Below, piece by piece: positions 7,499-15,440 of a stretch of DNA of 64,000 bases. How positions within the stretch are numbered: position 1 is the first letter of the stretch; the number at the start of each line of letters is the position of its first letter. Both the position numbers and the translations under genes were made by a program. Source of the DNA: Pseudomonas californiensis (GTDB lineage Bacteria > Pseudomonadota > Gammaproteobacteria > Pseudomonadales > Pseudomonadaceae); NCBI RefSeq assembly GCF_021147775.1, contig NZ_JAGTPK010000007.1, positions 1 to 64,000 of the forward strand, in the 5' to 3' direction. The notes under the pieces are model-generated. The model worked only from the letters and a program-made list of their open reading frames with translations. It was not told where the DNA came from and did not search any database.

Positions 7499-8473
7499 CT
7501 ACAAAGTCACAGAGCCCAGTTCTGCCGACAGCAGAGCTGCTTTAAAGGCGTCTGCAGTGAACGCGGCCGCGTTGACTGGTGGCTGCCCTACCTGCGGATG
7601 CACATGCGCTGCAATCTGGGTGTTCATCTCCTGCACCAGGTCGAGCAGATCGACCACCACCTGAAAGATGTTCACGTTTCCCGAGCCTACGTGGTTTTTC
7701 GGAGCCACCAGGCGTTGGCTGACCTGGCTGACGCTCTCGCGTAGACCCTGGATCCGCTCGGACATATCACCACCCACGGCGGCGTTGTGCTTCTTACCCA
7801 CCACCAGGTTGAGGTCGCGGCCGGTGGCCTGGTGCATGTCGTCCAGAGCGGCAAGCGTGGCAGTGCCGGCGGAATTCAGCTTGAGCGCGCCCAGGGCGTC
7901 GATACGCTTAATACCACCAACCTGCTCGGTCGAGTGGGTGGCCACGTCCTGGTCATGACTCTGGTACTTCTCCTGGTTGCTACCACTGTCGACCTGGCGT
8001 TCCAGGGACTGGTCGCTGATCTTGCCATCAGTCAGGCGGGACCAGTTGCCGGCGGCGTCGACACGCTGCTGGGCGACGTCGCTGTGCTGCCAGACGTGGT
8101 CCCCCTTCGGCACCTTGGGCAGGCTGAGGCCATGCGGCAGGATCGTTTGGATGTACGGGCAATGCGGCAGGCCATAGGCAAAGCACACCACAACCCGGGT
8201 TCCTTCGTGCGGAAAGGCGTACATGCCCATTTCGTCGCCACCAGTCGGTACTGGCAACGGCACACCAGGTAGCAGCGGCATGCTGGCGTCGGGCATGCCG
8301 TCGGGCGTCAGCACCTGCAGGTCGACCGCATAGCGCGGCCGGAAGTCGTCGCACATGCCCGCATCAGCCGGCGCATCAGCGATGGCAACCACCTGGGCGA
8401 ACCTGGGCAAGTGGTACTGACCGGACAGTTCCGGAAATTGTCGCTCTACGCTGCGTTTTACTGCGTCGTCCAT
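7499..8473 (-). CDS. Phage baseplate spike protein (gpV/gp5-like)
   Basis: 324 aa from the ATG at 8473; longer frames upstream run over the hub gene. An N-terminal OB-fold-like part (residues about 20-110, ending TILPHGLSLPKVP) is followed by a polar, repetitive region and a C-terminal helical part. This is the tail-tip puncturing protein that sits under the hub of contractile tails. It overlaps the hub gene by 16 bases and is the last structural gene of the leftward late operon; what follows is cargo. A close relative is encoded at 1664-2638. Confidence 0.75.
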   Translation of the reverse strand: MDDAVKRSVERQFPELSGQYHLPRFAQVVAIADAPADAGMCDDFRPRYAVDLQVLTPDGMPDASMPLLPGVPLPVPTGGDEMGMYAFPHEGTRVVVCFAYGLPHCPYIQTILPHGLSLPKVPKGDHVWQHSDVAQQRVDAAGNWSRLTDGKISDQSLERQVDSGSNQEKYQSHDQDVATHSTEQVGGIKRIDALGALKLNSAGTATLAALDDMHQATGRDLNLVVGKKHNAAVGGDMSERIQGLRESVSQVSQRLVAPKNHVGSGNVNIFQVVVDLLDLVQEMNTQIAAHVHPQVGQPPVNAAAFTADAFKAALLSAELGSVTL

Positions 8474-9156
8474 TTGATGGCCATCTGTGTGCCGGCGAGG
8501 GCCACGCTGGTGATCCGTTCGCCATTGTTGATCGATGCACCAGGGCGCAGCCCGGGAATCGCGGCAATGACCGCGCTCTGGTTGCCCTGGTAGTCGTTGA
8601 ATAGATCCAGGGGCAGTTCCAGCGCCGATCGGGCGCCAAAGAAGCTGTCCGCCCAACTGCCGGCGAACACCTCGCCATTGCCCTGCTGCTGCCACACAAA
8701 GTCGGGGATGCCATAGATCTTGGCCAGGCTGTCCATCGCCAGATACCCAGACGCCAGGCTGTAGAAGAACGGCGCCTTTACCCGGGTGTAATCCTGATCA
8801 GGCACCTTGAACGACAGCCCGGTCTGTTTGCTGACCTCGGCAAGGACCTGGCGCATGTCGACGTGGCGCAGGTTCATGGGCAAGGGGTTGGCCAGGATCC
8901 CGGTCAGTTCGCGGCAGGCAACTACCTGTTCCGTGCGGTTGGTGGTGGTGCAGCGCTCGACGTAGCCCAGGAAATGCCGCTGCAGCGTGCTGTCGTTGTA
9001 GCCGATGTCCAGCGTGACCAGGCCTTTAACCGCTGACTCGGCCTTGATGGTGAAAACGGCTCGCCCTGGGCTTTTAAGGTCGAGCCGTACATCGTTCTTG
9101 GCCATCTGGTAGACGGTGCCGGCAATGGACAGCACCTGGTGCAGTTTCATGCTCAT
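8458..9156 (-). CDS. Phage baseplate hub protein (gpD/gp27-like)
   Basis: 232 aa. Together with the spike it corresponds to the two halves of VgrG-type proteins: hub (gp27/gpD) and spike (gp5). The start overlaps the stop of the preceding baseplate gene by four bases (ATGA). Conserved stretches shared with the second copy at 2611 include DVRLDLKSPGRA and KAPFFYSLA. Assigned from position and the typical small hub length in HP1-like phages; the fold is not visible from sequence alone. Confidence 0.7.
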   Translation of the reverse strand: MSMKLHQVLSIAGTVYQMAKNDVRLDLKSPGRAVFTIKAESAVKGLVTLDIGYNDSTLQRHFLGYVERCTTTNRTEQVVACRELTGILANPLPMNLRHVDMRQVLAEVSKQTGLSFKVPDQDYTRVKAPFFYSLASGYLAMDSLAKIYGIPDFVWQQQGNGEVFAGSWADSFFGARSALELPLDLFNDYQGNQSAVIAAIPGLRPGASINNGERITSVALAGTQMAIKWTTQ

Positions 9157-9692
9157 TTCTGATCACCGCCCAGCCAACCGTCGACCTTTTTCAACACGTT
9201 TTCAAAGCCCGTCAGCTCCGGCTGGCCGCTGCTGCTGCCGTCGCTGCTGGCCACGCTGTCTCCTGGGGCAGTTTGGCTGTTGGTGCCGTTGGCAGCGCGG
9301 CGTTGCTCGGTTTTCTCCGGGTTGGACAGCTTCTCAGCCAGGGTGAACTGGATAATCCACTGTGACAGCGTGTCGTCTTCCCGGGCGCTAAAGCTATCGC
9401 TGAACTGCGCTTGACGCACGCCGAAGGCCTCGGCCGTGTCGTTGACGACTCGGTAGGTCTTGCGCTGGCCACCGCTCTCTGTCGCCTCGGCCATGCTCAT
9501 CAACGCCGCCAGGTCCGCCGAGTCCTTGTATTTGATCTTCATCGCGACAGTGAGCGTCTTGGGCTTAAAGCCTTTGTCCGCAGAGTCGGTGGCGCTGGTC
9601 TGCCCCGACATGTCGTCACTTTCGATCCGCAGGTTGCCCGTCAGCTTGAGGCTGTGGCCACGGATCTGAGTTCCGTCCAGGAGCAACGTCAT
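9153..9692 (-). CDS. Baseplate complex protein
   Basis: 179 aa from the ATG at 9692. The N-terminal 120 residues look like a compact mixed fold (MTLLLDGTQIRGHSLKLTGN start), followed by a Ser/Gly/Gln-rich linker and a short helical C-terminus (ELTGFENVLKKVDGWLGG). It lies between a coiled-coil protein and the hub, with 4-base overlaps on both sides. Similar genes in Pseudomonas HP1-like phages are named baseplate complex protein. A broken copy of its C-terminus is fused to the hub gene at 3316. Confidence 0.6.
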   Translation of the reverse strand: MTLLLDGTQIRGHSLKLTGNLRIESDDMSGQTSATDSADKGFKPKTLTVAMKIKYKDSADLAALMSMAEATESGGQRKTYRVVNDTAEAFGVRQAQFSDSFSAREDDTLSQWIIQFTLAEKLSNPEKTEQRRAANGTNSQTAPGDSVASSDGSSSGQPELTGFENVLKKVDGWLGGDQK

Positions 9693-10630
9693 AGGCCCAT
9701 CATCTCCTTTACAAAACTCAGCCCCTTGAGCGAGCCCACGAACATGACGCCCGACGACATGACCCATTCGTGCCCGGGCGTGCTGTCGTCCTCCTCGAGC
9801 AGCTGCTTACGCAGCTCGGCGGTGTCGCCCGGCCCGATCATGCGGGCCTGCATGCCAGCGTTGTCCGTGCCACTGTTGAGCACGTCACGCAGCGCGGTGA
9901 GCCGATCGGACTGCTCGAGCACTTGCTCGGCCTTCCGCTGGGCCAGCTCGGCCAGGTCGCTGAGTGGCGAGCTGTTGGCGGCGTAGGCCTCCAGGTTGGC
10001 CAACTGGGTGCTGAACGCTTGGCTGGCCTCGCGCAGAACCGTGCAGCGCTCCATCGGCGCCGTAAACCAGCGGGGTTGCTCACCTGCAGCTGGGATCTGC
10101 CACTTCTCGGTCTCCAATTGCACCAGGTTCTGTGCTCGGCGCTCGGCGCGCTGCAGGTCGCCGATCGGCATCAGTGCGTTGAACTTGCCCAGCAGGCTCG
10201 ACATGCCGTCGTATTGCGTGCCCAGGAACAGAACAACGACCGCGTGCTGGTCGTCGCCGTCCGGACGATTCGGGTCTGAACTGTCCTGCAGTTTGTCAGC
10301 CAGGCGCTGGACGACGCCCGGCGCCGACAGCGAGCACTGATAGCCGGTGCTCTCGCCAACCCCGGACTGGAACGGTGTCACGGTGATACAGCGCGGGATC
10401 TCGCCAAACTGGCCGTCCAGGGCCTCGCGACCGATCGCCACGGCGCCCTTGGCGATATCGCCGATAAGACTCAGATCGGTGGTGACTAGATCTGCAATGC
10501 CGCTCAGGCGTTCGGCCGTGCTCTGCAGATCTGCGGCGGCCATATCCTTAGCCTCGTCCAGTTTGCTCATCCAGCTGGTGGCCTCCTCGGGCCACTGCAT
10601 GGCGACGGGCATCCAGTTGAGCGGGATCAT
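9689..10630 (-). CDS. Phage tail/baseplate protein of unknown role
   Basis: 313 aa. The first 80 residues are helical and amphipathic (SKLDEAKDMAAADLQSTAERL), and a second long helical region follows around residues 190-260, rich in Ala, Glu and Gln, suggesting coiled coils. It overlaps both neighbours by four bases, so it belongs to the structural operon, between the fibre genes and the baseplate. I do not recognise a named domain. Confidence 0.6.
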   Translation of the reverse strand: MIPLNWMPVAMQWPEEATSWMSKLDEAKDMAAADLQSTAERLSGIADLVTTDLSLIGDIAKGAVAIGREALDGQFGEIPRCITVTPFQSGVGESTGYQCSLSAPGVVQRLADKLQDSSDPNRPDGDDQHAVVVLFLGTQYDGMSSLLGKFNALMPIGDLQRAERRAQNLVQLETEKWQIPAAGEQPRWFTAPMERCTVLREASQAFSTQLANLEAYAANSSPLSDLAELAQRKAEQVLEQSDRLTALRDVLNSGTDNAGMQARMIGPGDTAELRKQLLEEDDSTPGHEWVMSSGVMFVGSLKGLSFVKEMMGL

Positions 10631-11052
10631 GGTTGCTCGTCCACAACAGGCGCCTTGCCGCTCAGAATACGGCTGACGCGATCGGGTGTGAGTAATGGTT
10701 CTTCGCCAGTCGACAAGAAGGTGATCACCTCGATCAACCCAGGGTCATTCAATTCAACGTAATCCAGGCGAGGATCCTCCAGCATCTGCAGCAGATCGCC
10801 TGCGCCTGGATTCGAATCACGCACAGCGCGAATAGCGGCTCGTTCAGCCAGAGTGAACAGCAGCAGAAATTTCGGCGCGAGGACCTGCGGGCTTTGCCCG
10901 TCAAACACCCAGGCACCGTTTTTAAAACGCTGTACCGCGCCGTCTTCCCGGGCAGGAAGTGGCGGCAACGGCGTGCTGTTTTCAAGAATGGTGTAACCAT
11001 CGTCAGCGCCGATCAAAAGACCGTCCGCATCGAAGATAAAGCGAACTGTCAT
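10627..11052 (-). CDS. Phage protein after the tail fibre, possible fibre assembly factor
   Basis: 141 aa from the ATG at 11052, which overlaps the fibre stop (TAATG). The N-terminus (MTVRFIFDADGLLIGADDG) is strand-like and the C-terminal half helical. Small genes right after tail fibre genes often encode assembly chaperones, which is the only basis for that suggestion; the sequence does not show the usual Tfa motif. Confidence 0.5.
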   Translation of the reverse strand: MTVRFIFDADGLLIGADDGYTILENSTPLPPLPAREDGAVQRFKNGAWVFDGQSPQVLAPKFLLLFTLAERAAIRAVRDSNPGAGDLLQMLEDPRLDYVELNDPGLIEVITFLSTGEEPLLTPDRVSRILSGKAPVVDEQP

Positions 11053-12185
11053 TACTTGACCCTCACGAATTTGCCAGCGGTGCCAGCGATATACATCCAA
11101 TCACTCGTCGTACTGTTTTCGGTGTACGTGAGCTGGTTGTAGGTAGTGCCATTGCTCTGAAAAGGAGCTGTAGTGAGAAAGACACCATTGCCAAAAACCG
11201 AATAGACCAAACCGTTAATGCCGTTGGGTCGCTGAATCCAATTAATGGCATCTGTGGAAGTCATGGAGCCATAGGCGCTGGAGCCGGTGCAGAGAAAAAC
11301 ACCGTCTCCATAAGCAAGTTGCCCACCGGCATATGTGGAAGGTGTGACGCGAGGGGTCCAAACAAGACCGTCCGGAGACGTAACGATCCCAAACCCGGCG
11401 GCGCTGCTGCCTACAGTGGCAACGAACATATTGTTCGCATACACGACAGAGCTGTAGGCCTTGTTTGGAAGTCCTGGAACCTGGGCAAAGTTGACGCCAT
11501 CGGTGGTGCGAATCATGTTGCCGCCTGGGTTCATTGCAATGACGCAATTTGGCCCAGCCGCTGGGTAATACCCGCCGGCAGGCGTCGCCCTTTGAGTCCA
11601 GGTGATTCCGTCCGGCGAAGTCGCACAGGCGGTGCTGTTCGTGAACGCGACAAAAAGCCCAAGCTGATCTGACCAGATTACTGACTGATAGATGAGCGAC
11701 GGCATAGCGCTTGTTGTCCAGGTAATGCCATCCGCAGACACGCAGCACGTAGAGGCAGCACTACCCCCTTGTGCAGTCCCTACAGCAATAAACTTGGTAT
11801 TGCCGACGGGGCCACCATGGCAAATGCCATTCCAGAGCAGGTTCGATGTTGTTAATGCGGGAGTCCAGGTGATCCCATCGGTTGAATATAATGAGTCAGA
11901 GGAGGTGTTCGAGGGGCCCGACGTCATCATAATGACGAACTTTCCTTTACCGAAAGTTCCGCAGCGCGCGAGAGATGAACTACCCGTCAATGGCTGCGCG
12001 ACCAAGCTGGTAGTAAACGCATTTCTTCGGGGAAACGCCGCCGACATTTGGGGATACTGCGACCGTTGGATCATTGACCCAGCAGCTTTGAATGCATCAC
12101 CACTGGCGAATACATCGGCGTAGCCGCCAAGTGGAATGTTCCCACCGGCCGCATTAGATGACGATCGGGTTGATAAGAAGCCCAT
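11052..12185 (-). CDS. Tail fibre/tip protein with a repeated beta-propeller-like domain
   Basis: 377 aa. After a glycine-rich N-terminus (NAAGGNIPLGGYADVF) the protein contains at least six repeats about 45-55 residues apart, each with a core like S-x-D-G-I-T-W-T (STDGITWTPA, SADGITWTTS, SPDGITWTQR, TTDGVNFAQV, SPDGLVWTPR, STDAINWIQR). Such Asp-box-like repeats usually build a beta-propeller. In this position, between the collar-fibre gene and the assembly gene, it probably forms the receptor-binding tip. Its start overlaps the stop of the 101-aa gene. It replaces the long gpH-like fibre C-terminus of classical P2. Confidence 0.65.
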   Translation of the reverse strand: MGFLSTRSSSNAAGGNIPLGGYADVFASGDAFKAAGSMIQRSQYPQMSAAFPRRNAFTTSLVAQPLTGSSSLARCGTFGKGKFVIMMTSGPSNTSSDSLYSTDGITWTPALTTSNLLWNGICHGGPVGNTKFIAVGTAQGGSAASTCCVSADGITWTTSAMPSLIYQSVIWSDQLGLFVAFTNSTACATSPDGITWTQRATPAGGYYPAAGPNCVIAMNPGGNMIRTTDGVNFAQVPGLPNKAYSSVVYANNMFVATVGSSAAGFGIVTSPDGLVWTPRVTPSTYAGGQLAYGDGVFLCTGSSAYGSMTSTDAINWIQRPNGINGLVYSVFGNGVFLTTAPFQSNGTTYNQLTYTENSTTSDWMYIAGTAGKFVRVK

Positions 12186-12490
12186 TATTGATCCTCCGCG
12201 CCAAATGCACGCACTGAGACATTCCCCTTGGTAGCCATGGCCCAGATCTTTTCCCCTGGGTCCATACGCATCCCCACGTCCTCCCAGGGAGCGTTGGCAT
12301 CCACGGTTACACCGGGCGTGATGCACTTTTCAGGACTCGCGGTTGGCCCCATCCATACCCAGTAACTCACCTCTTCGTTGTTCTGGTTGGCCATCCGAAT
12401 GTTTACCGTGATCGGTGTGGTGCCGGTGTGTTCGTAAATCGATGTGGTGATGTTCGCTGCAAGCAGCGCGGACCCAAAGAATGCGGACAT
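12185..12490 (-). CDS. Small phage tail fibre-associated protein
   Basis: 101 aa, strand-rich with alternating hydrophobic and polar residues, probably a small beta-sandwich (TTPITVNIRMANQNNEEVSYWVW). It lies between the collar-type fibre and the propeller protein, and its stop overlaps the start of the latter. A part in the fibre is likely from position; no family recognised. Confidence 0.55.
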   Translation of the reverse strand: MSAFFGSALLAANITTSIYEHTGTTPITVNIRMANQNNEEVSYWVWMGPTASPEKCITPGVTVDANAPWEDVGMRMDPGEKIWAMATKGNVSVRAFGAEDQ

Positions 12491-12500
12491 GTCTGTTCCT

Positions 12501-13424
12501 TCAAAATTGTGCGAAGTAGTAAATGTGGGAACGCTTCGGCATGGCGACCTGGATCTGCTCAGCCAGACCGCTACCGTTGCCGCCGAGCTTCACCACCGTG
12601 CGCAGGTCGACGATGGAATTGGCGTTGGGTAGGTGGGCGATCGGCACGACGTAATGCTGGGTGGCAACGCTGTCCAGGTAGTCGGCCAGGCCGGTGCCGA
12701 AAACTATCTTCCAGGTGGCCACGACCTCGTTGAGCTGGCGCTCCAAGGCGCAGTCGAGATAAGCAATGGTCGGGAAAGACGGCGGCGCCACGATCACATG
12801 TGAGGCGTTTTGAATACGGATGCCTTCGCCATAGGCGATACCCGGAGCGACCTGGTAAGCGCCGGCGATCTTCTCCAGGAGCAACGCGGTATCGAAGAAC
12901 GCGGCGCGGCCGTAGATATCGCGGTTGCTCAAACGCTCGCGCTGGTCGATACCGAACAGGCGCACGGTGTAATCGAACTGCCAGGTCTTGGCATCAACAG
13001 TGACACCGGTCAGGGCCATGGCACCGTCAAACACCACCAGGAAGTTGCGCGTGATGTTATTGCCCGTCTGCAGCGGCGGAACGTTGCGCCGCTTCTGCTG
13101 CAGGCCGACGTAGGAGACCGCGAACAGCACGCCTTCATCGGACTGCAGGCCAATCCAGTTGTAGTCCCAATCGCCCACGTCGCTGCCGATCTGGGCGCTG
13201 TACACCACCTGGTTGGGGTTCACATAACCGGACGCCCAATCGGGAATGGCCACGGTGTAAACGATGTGTTCAGCCGCTGGCGTGACTTCCGCCCGGTTCG
13301 CCGGCGCGTTGAGGGCCAACCCGGGGATATTGGCGAAGATGAACTGTGTGATGTTCAGCGGCAGGTTGGCCGCTTGTTTCTGCGCAATCAGCTGCTCGCC
13401 GGCAGTGGTGATGAACTGGGTCAT
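12501..13424 (-). CDS. Phage tail-collar fibre protein (gpH N-terminal type)
   Basis: 307 aa. It begins MTQFITTAGEQLIAQKQAA, the conserved start of the phage tail-collar fibre family (DUF3751-like), which attaches the side fibre to the baseplate. DWDYNWIGL and the FDGAMALTG region are typical too. The protein ends soon after the attachment domain and lacks the long shaft found in P2 gpH; the host-recognition part is apparently split into the next two genes. Confidence 0.75.
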   Translation of the reverse strand: MTQFITTAGEQLIAQKQAANLPLNITQFIFANIPGLALNAPANRAEVTPAAEHIVYTVAIPDWASGYVNPNQVVYSAQIGSDVGDWDYNWIGLQSDEGVLFAVSYVGLQQKRRNVPPLQTGNNITRNFLVVFDGAMALTGVTVDAKTWQFDYTVRLFGIDQRERLSNRDIYGRAAFFDTALLLEKIAGAYQVAPGIAYGEGIRIQNASHVIVAPPSFPTIAYLDCALERQLNEVVATWKIVFGTGLADYLDSVATQHYVVPIAHLPNANSIVDLRTVVKLGGNGSGLAEQIQVAMPKRSHIYYFAQF

Positions 13425-13433
13425 AAAACGTCC

Positions 13434-13958
13434 TTACAGCCTGGCCACAAGCGTCTGCTGGTCATGGTTGAAATCGATCATGGCCATCTGCATGGTCACG
13501 GTGGTGATGGTTACGAAGTCATAGCGGCGGCATGTCCGGCCGTACTGCTGCACTAGGACGCGCAGCAGCTCGGGGTTCTGCGACAGCTGAGAGTCGGAAA
13601 GGCGCAGCAGCACCACATCCCAATCCCGATCGGGCATGCGCTCCTCGATCTCGATGTAGCCCACTCCGAGCCGCACCAGGATGCGCTTCAACCCGGCGGT
13701 GCTGCCGGCGTCCACGGCGTTGACGAAGGCGTATTTCACCCGCAGCCGGTACAGGCTTTCGGGCTCGCCGCTGAATCGGGTGATGTCGCGCTGCCAGGCC
13801 ATCAGGTCCAGCACGGTCAGGTGACAGGTCTCCAGATCCAGCTGCAGGAGAGGCCACTGCAGCCAGCCCTCGACCTTTTCCCAGTACGCCTGGGCGCTGG
13901 CCTTGAGCTTGGCCAGTTCGCCGGCATCAAGCCAAAAAGGCAGTTCGAGCTTAATCAC
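13434..13958 (-). CDS. Phage tail protein I
   Basis: 174 aa, close to the usual length of P2 gpI (176 aa), a baseplate wedge component. The N-terminal MIKLELPFWLDAGELAKLK and the central LDLMAWQRDITRFSGEPESLYRLR match the family, in which an Ala-Trp-Gln segment is common. It sits directly after gpJ with an 8-base overlap, the standard J-I-H order of P2-like phages. Confidence 0.8.
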   Translation of the reverse strand: MIKLELPFWLDAGELAKLKASAQAYWEKVEGWLQWPLLQLDLETCHLTVLDLMAWQRDITRFSGEPESLYRLRVKYAFVNAVDAGSTAGLKRILVRLGVGYIEIEERMPDRDWDVVLLRLSDSQLSQNPELLRVLVQQYGRTCRRYDFVTITTVTMQMAMIDFNHDQQTLVARL

Positions 13959-15126
13959 CGAAAGTCACCTGCAGCGTCTGGATACGGGGAATGGTCAGCT
14001 CGGACACGATGTCGCTGTTCAGGAAGCGCAACGATTCGATGCCGGCGAACTGCTGGTGCAGCTCTTCGCCCAGGCGGCTGAACGAAAACCGCGACTGCGG
14101 ATAGGTCAGCGTCGGCTGATAGTCGCTGTCCGTGCTCTCGCGGAAAGCGGCCCGGATGAACAACTCGACGTTGCCCTTGAGCGTGTCTCGCTCGGCCTGG
14201 GCCAGCACAGACTTCGGCCACAGCTTCATGGCGATATCGTTCTGGGTCTCCGGGATGATCATCACCAGGAGATCGTCGCCATGGCCGTGATTACCTTCGT
14301 CCATGATCTTGCTGTTGATCTGCACCAGGTACGACTGTGCTGGCACATCGGCCTCAAACAACACGTAGGCATTGGCGGTACCGGGACCACGCGGGGCCCC
14401 ATGCTCGAAATACACGCCATTGGGCTGCACGCCCTGGAACGCTGAGATCAGGGCGCGGTAAACCGAGTCGGTGTGCCATTGATTCACGGCGCTGAACTGG
14501 TTGCGTGTGCGCAGGCGCAGCTCGTCGTCGGGTTCGTCATCTGCGCCTGGCGTGGTCAGCCACCCTTCCGGGTTGGTCACCGCGATAACACCGGCGATCG
14601 GCGTGGGCAGCACGCCGTAGTAACCCGGGGCGAGATTGTGGCCGCTGCCAGGCAACGCGGCTTCCACCGGTGCCAGGACCGTGGTCTGCCCGTCAGCGAA
14701 CTGCGCGGCCGCGCTGGTCACCAGCTGGTACACGTTGCCGTTGATGGGTGCCGACTGCACAACAGTGCCGGCGGGCAGCTGCAGCACGCCCGAGGATCCG
14801 GAACGGGTGAACAGCACATTGCCGATCGCCTTGCTCTCACCCTTGCGCGCAATGTCCACCGCCCAAGCAAGGGTGTCGAGCCAAGCGCCGCCGGCCGTCT
14901 TGACGAAGAAGTTCGGCAGCACGGTGTCGCTGAAAAACGTCAGGATCCACAGCACCGGCTTGGTCACCAGGGCCGTGACGACACGCCAGAACGGCGAGTA
15001 GGCCGACGTATTGGCCACCGTAGCGCCTTGGGCGGTTACTTCCGCCTCCCAGGCAGCACGCAGCGCGGCATCGGTCGTAGGGATTCCGGAGTCGGCCAGG
15101 GCCTGTTTGAAGTCGATATCGCTCAC
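13951..15126 (-). CDS. Phage baseplate J-like protein
   Basis: 391 aa. It has the baseplate J signature: an N-terminal region, a central GSGHNLAPG-type loop, then LRLRTRNQF and a conserved C-terminal half. Baseplate J proteins form the wedges that surround the hub of contractile tails. It overlaps the DUF2590 gene by four bases and gpI by eight. Confidence 0.85.
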   Translation of the reverse strand: MSDIDFKQALADSGIPTTDAALRAAWEAEVTAQGATVANTSAYSPFWRVVTALVTKPVLWILTFFSDTVLPNFFVKTAGGAWLDTLAWAVDIARKGESKAIGNVLFTRSGSSGVLQLPAGTVVQSAPINGNVYQLVTSAAAQFADGQTTVLAPVEAALPGSGHNLAPGYYGVLPTPIAGVIAVTNPEGWLTTPGADDEPDDELRLRTRNQFSAVNQWHTDSVYRALISAFQGVQPNGVYFEHGAPRGPGTANAYVLFEADVPAQSYLVQINSKIMDEGNHGHGDDLLVMIIPETQNDIAMKLWPKSVLAQAERDTLKGNVELFIRAAFRESTDSDYQPTLTYPQSRFSFSRLGEELHQQFAGIESLRFLNSDIVSELTIPRIQTLQVTFGD

Positions 15127-15440
15127 AGGATCACCTCTACGTCACCGAACTGCAGCGTTTTGGCGGTGATCAGGTACTGGCCGTTGCCCAGATCTTTTAC
15201 CCGGGCGGTGCCCGGTACCAGACGCACGTCGGTTTCCACCAGCAGCTCCATTTGCTGGCGGTAGTCGCGCTTGATCAAGTTGCTGCGCTCGGCGACAAGG
15301 GAGACCAGCAGACCGCTGTCGCGGATCATGTGGCCGATGTCCTGGGCAATGCAGGCCCTATCGACTACCAATTCCGGCTGTCGGCCGAGATCCAGCACCA
15401 GGTCGTTGTCGACGATCAGCAGATCGAGGTATTCGCTCAT
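15123..15440 (-). CDS. DUF2590-type baseplate protein
   Basis: 105 aa. The start LDLLIVDNDLVLDLGRQPEL and the QDIGHMIRDSGL stretch resemble the DUF2590 family found before gpJ in HP1/K139-like phages, where it takes the place of gpW (gp25-like) of P2. Likely a baseplate wedge part. Four-base overlaps on both sides place it in the operon. Confidence 0.65.
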   Translation of the reverse strand: MSEYLDLLIVDNDLVLDLGRQPELVVDRACIAQDIGHMIRDSGLLVSLVAERSNLIKRDYRQQMELLVETDVRLVPGTARVKDLGNGQYLITAKTLQFGDVEVIL

